This document shows, piece by piece, positions 57,788 through 64,000 of a stretch of 64,000 nt of DNA (the first letter of the stretch is position 1; each line of letters starts with the position of its first letter). The stretch covers positions 41,421,172 through 41,485,171 of the forward strand of contig CAMZMU010000107.1 of assembly GCA_947311845.1 (NCBI GenBank), in the 5' to 3' direction. The notes under the pieces are model-generated. The model was not told where the DNA came from and made no database searches. It was given only the letters and a program-made list of their open reading frames with translations. The stretch comes from Poa pratensis. Its lineage: Eukaryota > Streptophyta > Magnoliopsida > Poales > Poaceae. The position numbers were made by a program, and so were the translations under genes.

Positions 57788-57927
57788 TACTGCATTACAC
57801 TCCTATGATCAAAGTTAAAAGAACATTTTATCGATCATGTCAATGTCTAAAAGTAATAATCATTTTATAGAACGGAAAAAATATTAGTGATTTTAACTGT
57901 GTGTCGTTTATACCAAAGTTAAAACCC

Positions 57928-59601
57928 ATGAAGAGCACAATCGTAGACATATTCAGACACAGATGGAGAAATTCAGAAACCAGAAGCTCTGCTGGGTCTG
58001 GGAGAACCATTCACACGAGTCTTGCTTCGCCGAAAGAAGGCGGCGGCGCGCCGGCAATGAGCCTTCTGGAAGCCCGTCTCCGGTCCCTCGTCAAGACCTG
58101 CACCCGCCGGCAGCTCAGCCAGCTCCACGGCCTCCTCCTCACCTCCTCCCTCCACCGCCTCCCGGGCCTGCCCGCGCTCCTCGTCCGCCGCGCCACCGAC
58201 GTCGGCGACATGGCGCACGCGGACCTGCTCTTCTCCTCCTTCCTCCGGGATCTGCCCGACGACGCCGCGCTCTACAACGCCATGATCCGCGGCTGCTCCT
58301 ATCACGGCCCCCACGAGCGCGCGCTGGACCTGTTCGAGGAAATGCTGCGCAGGTGCCTCGCCACCGACGGGTTCACCTACCCGTACGTCCTCGACGCGTG
58401 CGCGCGGCTCCCGACACGGCGGCGGTACGGCGAGCAGGTCCACTGCCGGGTCTTGAAGGAGGGTCTCGACCACGTGCAGGCCGTCGGGAGCTCGCTGCTC
58501 GCGTTATACCTGCCTGGCAGCGGCGGCTCGCTGGGCGACGCACGGAAGCTATATGATGGAATGCGCGTGAAGGCTGTGGGCCTAGCAAACCACATGATGT
58601 CGGAGTATGCCAAGGCCGGGGATGCCGGTTCCGCGCGGGAGGTCTTCGACGCGATGACGGACAGGGACGTCGCTTCGTGGAACTGGATGCTCGCCATGCA
58701 CGTCAAGTCGGGCGATATCGTGGCAGCAAAGGAGCTGTTCGCTGCGATGCCGCTGAAGAACGTCCTGTCATGGACTACGGTGCTCAGGGCACTGTCCATT
58801 GCGGGGGATTTCACCGGCGTGAGGAGCCTGTTCAGCCAGATGCCCGAGAGGAACGTAGTGTCCTGGAACTGCGTTCTCTCGAGCTACACCCGGCAGGGCA
58901 GGTTCTTGCAGGCCCTCCGCTTGTTCCCGCGGATGCTGCTCGAGGGCCTCACTCCAAACAGCTACACAGTCGTCTTGGTCCTCTCAGCCTGCGAGCACCT
59001 TGGGAAGCTGAGGATGGGCAGATGGGTGCAAGCCAACCTGGTGACGCCGGCGCTCCAGGGGCACGCTGCGGTCGGCACCGCGCTGGTGGAGATGTATGCC
59101 ATGTGTGGCGACATCGCCAGCGCGCTCGTTGTCTTCACCAAGATGGGCAGCAAGGACGTCTCCTCCTGGAACGCGATGATCAGAGGCCTGGCGGTGCACG
59201 GGCGAGCAGGTGACGCCCTCAGGCTGTTCAACTTGATGAAGCGGCAGGGCTTCCAGCCTGACCACTACACCTTCATGGGCGTACTGCTAGCGTGCAGCCA
59301 GGGAGGCCTCGTCGATGAAGGACTCAGGGCATTCGACGCAATGCAAAAGGACCACAGCATCCAACCCTCGCTCGAGCACTACTGCTGCCTGATTGATCTT
59401 CTCTGCCGTGGCGGGAACATCGAAGGAGCGCTGTGCGTGGTTTGGGGGATGCCCTGCCGGCCAGACTCGGAAGTCTGGAGGGTGCTGCTCGCCGGGTGCA
59501 GGGTTAAGGCTGGCCTCGGGTCGGCCGAGGAGGCGACAGCGAGTGTGATTCAGTCCAAGGATGGTGATGAGTGTGGCGTCGAAGCGGTCTCTTTACAATA
59601 A
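57928..59601 (+). CDS. Intact PPR protein, PLS class with E-type end
   Basis: This is a single-exon gene, as is usual for PPR proteins. The first ATG in frame is at 57928 (557 residues); the ATG at 58057 (MSLLEARLRSLVKTCTRRQL, 514 residues) starts the region best conserved with copy B. Repeated P, L and S motifs include AALYNAMIRGCSYHGPHERA, NHMMSEYAKAGDAGSAREVF, RDVASWNWMLAMHVKSGD, ERNVVSWNCVLSSYTRQGRF and SSWNAMIRGLAVHGRAGDAL. The end (LIDLLCRGGNIEGALCVVWG, RPDSEVWRVLLAGCRVKAGL) is the start of an E domain; there is no DYW domain. Such proteins bind organellar RNA and recruit C-to-U editing or processing factors; the target is unknown. Its upstream region carries the foldback MITE. Truncated relatives lie downstream and, inverted, at 11-14.4 kb. 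Confidence 0.92.
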   Translation: MKSTIVDIFRHRWRNSETRSSAGSGRTIHTSLASPKEGGGAPAMSLLEARLRSLVKTCTRRQLSQLHGLLLTSSLHRLPGLPALLVRRATDVGDMAHADLLFSSFLRDLPDDAALYNAMIRGCSYHGPHERALDLFEEMLRRCLATDGFTYPYVLDACARLPTRRRYGEQVHCRVLKEGLDHVQAVGSSLLALYLPGSGGSLGDARKLYDGMRVKAVGLANHMMSEYAKAGDAGSAREVFDAMTDRDVASWNWMLAMHVKSGDIVAAKELFAAMPLKNVLSWTTVLRALSIAGDFTGVRSLFSQMPERNVVSWNCVLSSYTRQGRFLQALRLFPRMLLEGLTPNSYTVVLVLSACEHLGKLRMGRWVQANLVTPALQGHAAVGTALVEMYAMCGDIASALVVFTKMGSKDVSSWNAMIRGLAVHGRAGDALRLFNLMKRQGFQPDHYTFMGVLLACSQGGLVDEGLRAFDAMQKDHSIQPSLEHYCCLIDLLCRGGNIEGALCVVWGMPCRPDSEVWRVLLAGCRVKAGLGSAEEATASVIQSKDGDECGVEAVSLQ

Positions 59602-60119
59602 GTTGAAAACCAATCACTGACAGTCACATATTTGGTGTCAAGCTATGTGATCTGGTGTTGACGTGTGGTGCCAGTGGGATCAAAAGGAGAAACTAAAGTG
59701 ATAATGATGAGCCAGCAACTGTATAAAAATTGCATGGCGCTAGTGGCATCTCGGCTGGGCGCGGTGGCCGGCGGCAAGGCCTCATGCCATCCGACATCCA
59801 TCCATGGCTTGGGCGGGTGGTGCAGGGTTCAGGCTGGCCTCGGGCGGCTGAGGAGGCTACAGTGAGGGATTCAGTCGGGGAGCTTGGAGGATGCTGAGTG
59901 CGACATCAAAGCGATCTCTTGAATACAAGTTGAAACGAAAACCAAGCACTGGAATTTAGATTTGAAACAGAGTGACCGTCTGGTGTGTGTCAAGCTATGG
60001 GATCAAAAGTAGAAACTGAAGTGATACATAATATATGTGAAGTGCATTGCGTTACGGTTTGTACAGTGGGTGCAACCAGCGCTGATTACTGGAAACCACT
60101 CAGACCCATGGCGCTTGCT
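59602..60119 (+). repeat. PPR 3'-tail segments
   Basis: It contains the tail phrases repeated after each PPR copy: GTCAAGCTATG, GGGATCAAAAGGAGAAACTAA, ATGATGAGCCAGCAA, CCATCCGACATCCATCCATG and CTTGAATACAAGTTGAAA. The same order recurs at 60690-61200. Confidence 0.8.
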
Positions 60120-60694
60120 GGTGGGCAGATGGGTGCACACCTACCTGGTGATGCCAGCGCTCCAGGAGCATGCCGCGGTCGGCACTGCGCTGGTGGAGAT
60201 GTATGCCATGTGCGGTGACATCGCCATGGCACTTGTCATCTTCACCAAGATGGTCAGCAAGGACATCTTCTCATGGAACGTGATGATCAGAGGCCTGGCC
60301 ATGCACGGGCGACGCACTCATACTGTTTGACCTCATGGAGAGGCAGGGCTTCCGGCCAGACCACTACACCTTCATGGGCATCCTGCTGGTGTGCAGCCAC
60401 GGAGGCCACGTCGATGAAGGGCTCAGGGCATTCGAGGCGATGCAGAAGGACCATGGCATCCAACCTCGCTCGAGCACTACGGCTGCCTGATTGATCTGCT
60501 CTGCCGTGGCGGGAACATCGAAGGAGCGGTGAGCGTGGTGTGGCTGATGTCCTATCGGCCAGACTCGGAAGTCTGGAGGGTGCTGCTCGGCAGGTGCACG
60601 GTTCAGGCTGGCCTCAGGTCGGCCGAGGAGGCGACAGCGAGTGTGATTCAGTCCGAGGATGGTGATGAGTATGGCGTCAAAGCCGTCTCTTGAC
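60120..60694 (+). pseudogene. PPR fragment C, frameshifted
   Basis: Starts [20 protein letters not shown] and carries [20 protein letters not shown] and [15 protein letters not shown] frame change at about 60310 continues with DLMERQGFRPDHYTFMGILL, and another near 60465 with LIDLLCRGGNIEGAVSVVWL. It covers only the last third of the PPR gene and has no N-terminus. Closest to copy B by shared VSVVWLM. Confidence 0.88.
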
Positions 60695-61200
60695 GATGAG
60701 TTGAAAACCAAGCACTGACGGTCACATATATCCACTGAGTTACTGGCTGGTGTCAAGCTATGTGATTAGTGTTGACGCGTGGTGCCATATGGGATCAAAG
60801 GGAGAAACTAAAGTGATAATGATGAGCCAGCAATTGTATAAAAAATGCATGGCGCTATGGTTTCTAGGCTGGGCTCGGTGGCCGGCGGCAACGGCTCATG
60901 CCATCCGACATCCATCCATGGCTTGGGCGGCGGGTGGCAGGGTTCAGGCCAGTCTTGGGTCGATGAGTCTGATTCAGTCGGAGCTCGGAGGATGCTGAGC
61001 GCGACATCGAAGCGATCTCTTGAATACAAGTTGAAAATGGAAACCAACCACTGACAGTCGCATTTGCAACAGTCACCGTCTGGTGTGTGTCAAGCTATGG
61101 GATCAAAAGGATAAACTAAAGTGATACATGATATGTGAAATGAGTGGCGTTATGGTTGTATAGTGGGTGCAGCCTGCGCTGATTACCGGCAGCGACCCAG
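60695..61200 (+). repeat. Second set of PPR 3'-tail segments
   Basis: Repeats the tail at 59602-60060 in the same order with small deletions. The last 200 bp match the reverse complement of 11640-11830. Confidence 0.8.
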
Positions 61201-61224
61201 ACACAGGGATCTTCCTATGCTTTC

Positions 61225-61720
61225 AGCGAAGCAATGTCGATGGCGCCGCCTGATCTTCAGCTTCATACTGTTACGTGTCAAGGTGATCTCAAACCTGACA
61301 ACAAGCAGGTACCTTACTGCAAAGACAAAGTCTACTTGGTTTACTGGGTGAGCCAACAATCTGTCTCTCAAACTCGTTCTGACACAAATGTATGGTGTAG
61401 AACAAAATGAAATAATGGCATTCTTTTGCGGGTGAAAATGAAATAATGGCATTTATCTATCTGATTCTCTGTATTTTTGTTTGTAGGCTACCAAGTACCT
61501 CCAGCAGCCTGAGGAGATCGGGAAGCTGGTGGATCCGGAGCTGAGCAACGTGAGAACCGAGGACCTGGCTTCTGCATCGATCATGACCGTTGAAGCGGCC
61601 GTCGATGCAGATCATCACTGCGGCGTTGGAGACTGGTATCGACATGTCCGCTGCTGGCATCCTGAAGGTGTCCTCCATGGCGTGGGTGGAGCTCGCCTTG
61701 TCAGTCAGTCCCAATGTAGA
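61225..61720 (+). pseudogene. Receptor-kinase exon 12/13 fragment
   Basis: VPYCKDKVYLVYWV is followed by a GTGAGCC donor, a short intron and, after TTGTAG (61487), exon 13-like ATKYLQQPEEIGKLVDPELS then NVRTEDLA. Near 61572 a deletion removes part of the C-lobe, and the rest (CGTCGATGCAGATCATCACT, GACATGTCCGCTGCTGGCAT) is out of frame. The source is the gene at 27.6-33.7 kb. Upstream, TVTCQGDLKPDNKQ resembles a kinase catalytic loop not found in that gene. Confidence 0.88.
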
Positions 61721-62392
61721 GATTTGCCAACGCTAACACTGAAATCTTGTATACGGCATTTGGCAAAAGCGCGGCAGCAGGCGGGCGAGCTTAGTTTTAG
61801 CCCTTATCCGCGCGTGGCCGCGTGTGAACCGAGTTGTAATTCTGGGCTGAGATAATCAAAGTTTTTGAGTGTGGGTGCTCTGCAATGGACCAATGCAGTG
61901 CAGTGCGGCTCCTATGCTGACATGAATATCATTGTTCGTTGTTTTCCTCAACTGGAGTAGACGATGTCAAGTGCTCAGCAATGAAAATCATTGTCGGTTT
62001 TTTTCCTGAACTGAACCTTGGATTACTACTACCCAGTCCTCCAGCAGCGAGGCACTAGTGCTTAGCTTTAGAGCTCAAGTGCGAACCCACCCGGCGTCAC
62101 CCACAAGGTACTGCCTCGATGATGGATCACACGCCAGCAATCAGATGCATTGGCTTTCCAAAAAAGTGTTGCCCCATGAGCTGGGCGCGTTCGTTGCTTT
62201 CCCTCCGGCCACTCGCGTTCCACGTCTACCGGACTCGACCGGCGCCGGCGGACTCGGCCGGGCTTCACACCGACGACTCCACCGTCAACACTCGCGAGGC
62301 ATATGTTTGCTTGGTAGGACTTCACAACTTGCTCTCCCATACGAGCTGTACTGATCCACTGTGCTTGCTTGCTCGCGAATTGATCGATTCAG
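61721..62392. other. Spacer and 5' region of the next kinase gene
   Basis: The left part resembles the 3' flank of the receptor gene at 33.8 kb. The right part is GC-rich and probably holds the promoter and first exon of the next kinase gene, which I could not place. Confidence 0.4.
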
Positions 62393-64000
62393 GAATTGGA
62401 ACGCGCACTCGAATCCGGAGACCCGACTGATCTGGAGGCTCTTCTACCTACGACAAGCAGGGCCGAGAGGCGTTCTAGCTACGATCCATCCGGGGTCGAC
62501 CTCCCTTGCTCCCCCTGGCCGGACGCCCCATCAGCCCACCACCGCACCGAGGTCTGCCTGCCAGCCCGGAGGAGGTCGATGGACGATTTCTCTCTGCGGT
62601 CGACAGGCCTCGCCCGCTCCTCGTCCTCCGGCAACGTCGTCCGCCCGGAGGAGCCGATAAGGCTCTCACGCTCCTCGTCCGACCTCGGCAAGACCTTTCC
62701 GGGCAAGGAAGACTGTCTCGAGAAGAAGAAACTCACTTTCTGGAGGAGCCCAAGAATGCTACGAGGTACGATCATGATGATCCGTACGCGGGGTATCTTT
62801 CTGATGACTGCGATTACGATGAACCCTTCAGCAACACAGGTCATGACGGCTACTTTGGTGACGGCAATGATCATGGGAATGATTGTCCCATCGACAAAAT
62901 TTCAAACCGTTCCACGCCGACCAATAACGTAAGAGCACGCTCGCCGGATCTCCTTCATGTTCCCAGTGACCTCGAAACCGTGTTGCAGGATCAAAGCTCA
63001 AGACCACACCATATACCACTCCGAGATTTGGAAGAGATCACAAATAACTTCTCCGACGAGCGAATACTTGGCCAAGGTGGTTTTGGTGTGGTATACAAGG
63101 TAAATCATTCATTATTACCCCAAGGCTGTGACTGTATTTCTTCTGTCTCTAGTACCTACTGTTGGTCCAAAAACACATGTACATAGTACTAATAAGATGG
63201 GACTTTTAAACAGGGAGTTTTGCGGAACGGGAAAATGATCGCGGTGAAGAAGATTGTGTCTTCGTTTATGCCAGAACTGCAGAAGCAATTTGAGAGTGAG
63301 GTTTATCATTATATGATGCTCAAGCACCCCAATATAGTGCGATGTATAGGCTACTGCTACGAAACAAGGAACGAGTGTTTAGAGTTCAATGGACAATACG
63401 TTTTTGCGGAGATGGCAGAAAGGTTGCTTTGCTTGGAATACCTTCCAAAGGGAAGCCTTGATAAGTATTTATCAGGTACCACGTTTGTTATGGAGCGTCG
63501 ATTCTCTATTGCATCTTCATCTCGAGAATGTAGTTTGTGATCTAGCATAGAGTAGAATTTACAGGTAACATACATCTAATGTTTTCTTTTTGCTGCAAAT
63601 ACATATGAATCTTCTGGACTTGATCGGAGCACAGGCTATAAAATAATCAAGGGGATTTGCTATGGTTTATGTCACCTTCACGAACAAATTGATAAGCCTA
63701 TCTTTCACTTGGACCTAAAACCCGCGAACATATTGCTCGATGACAGTCTCATACCAAAAATTACAGACTTTGGTCTATCAAGACTACTTGGTCAGCAACA
63801 AACTATTTGCACCTCATCTTGTGTTGAAACATTGTAAGTTAATGCCACATTCTCATCCATTACATTCCACTCATTGGCATGTTTACAATCACTTTAACAC
63901 TTCAAATTTCTATTTGTGATGTCATTCAGTGGTTACATGGCACCGGAATTCTTACATGGAGGTATAATTACACCAAAGTTAGACATATTCAGTTTGGGTG
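62393..64000 (+). CDS. Receptor-like/cytoplasmic kinase (grass RLK family), incomplete at right edge
   Basis: Exons seen: 62393-63099, 63214-63475, about 63605-63833, and 63930 past the edge. The N-terminal part is Ser-rich (ELERALESGD, RRRSMDDFSLRSTGLARSSS). The kinase begins ITNNFSDERILGQGGFGVVY (glycine loop), has GKMIAVKKIV (VAIK Lys), CLEYLPKGSLDKYLS, catalytic loop HLDLKPANILLDD, magnesium loop ITDFGLSRLL and activation segment GYMAPEFLHGG, so catalytic residues are present (HLD in place of HRD). In exon 1 an AAA run at 62729-62731 should be AAAA to connect CLEKKK to THFLEEPKNATRYDHDD. The expected acceptor before 63605 reads CAT rather than CAG. The true start codon lies in an upstream exon, not identified. 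It probably phosphorylates Ser/Thr in signalling or defence; ligand unknown. Confidence 0.88.

Overview
The window is plant nuclear DNA, from a grass (Poaceae) and probably a Pooideae species. The evidence is split genes with GT-AG introns, GC-rich first exons, Stowaway MITEs ending in CTCCCTCC at TA target sites, and gene families typical of grasses (PIR2-like/DUF3615, large F-box and receptor-kinase families). Nothing prokaryotic, organellar or viral was seen. The species call is inference.

Layout. 0-5.6 kb: first exon of a CFIm25 polyadenylation-factor gene (minus), a 1.65-kb Helitron next to it, then a PIR2-like/DUF3615 gene (plus). 5.6-10.8 kb: degenerate ORFs, including an acidic minus-strand gene split by a 214-bp retro-insertion and a FAR1-type domain remnant. 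10.9-14.4 kb: minus-strand PPR pseudogenes and a receptor-kinase fragment, interrupted by a non-autonomous hAT element. 15.5-18.1 kb: an NF-YC-like gene and a truncated F-box gene (both minus). 18.5-20.9 kb: an eight-exon TAD1 tRNA adenosine deaminase gene. 21.2-22.7 kb: a large foldback. 27.5-33.7 kb: a 13-exon LRR receptor-like pseudokinase gene (MDIS2/MRH1 type) with an intact F-box gene antisense inside its 2.4-kb intron 7. 34.6-38.7 kb: a dispersed repeat, a possible Helitron, gypsy remnants and a Stowaway. 38.7-49.2 kb: an LTR-like segment of about 4.2 kb (probably a solo LTR) split by a full-length L1-type LINE whose 5' two-thirds is inverted. 49.3-51.8 kb: RNase H-like remnant, a MULE with perfect target duplication, and a Stowaway. 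51.9-54.9 kb: an MHX cation/proton exchanger gene. 55.7-57.8 kb: a poly(A) retro-insertion and a hairpin-array foldback. 57.9-61.9 kb: an intact PPR gene followed by degenerate PPR and receptor-kinase copies. 62.4-64 kb: a receptor-like kinase gene leaving the right edge.

The genes do not form an operon or a pathway; they are ordinary host genes in a transposon-rich region. The main architectural themes are: (1) local duplication and shuffling of a PPR plus receptor-kinase unit, with copies in opposite orientation about 45 kb apart; (2) a LINE insertion with the exact geometry of twin priming; (3) several foldback or hairpin elements in promoters; and (4) repeated one-base length differences in homopolymers within otherwise well-conserved exons, which look more like assembly errors than independent gene death. 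No clearly new biochemical system was found.
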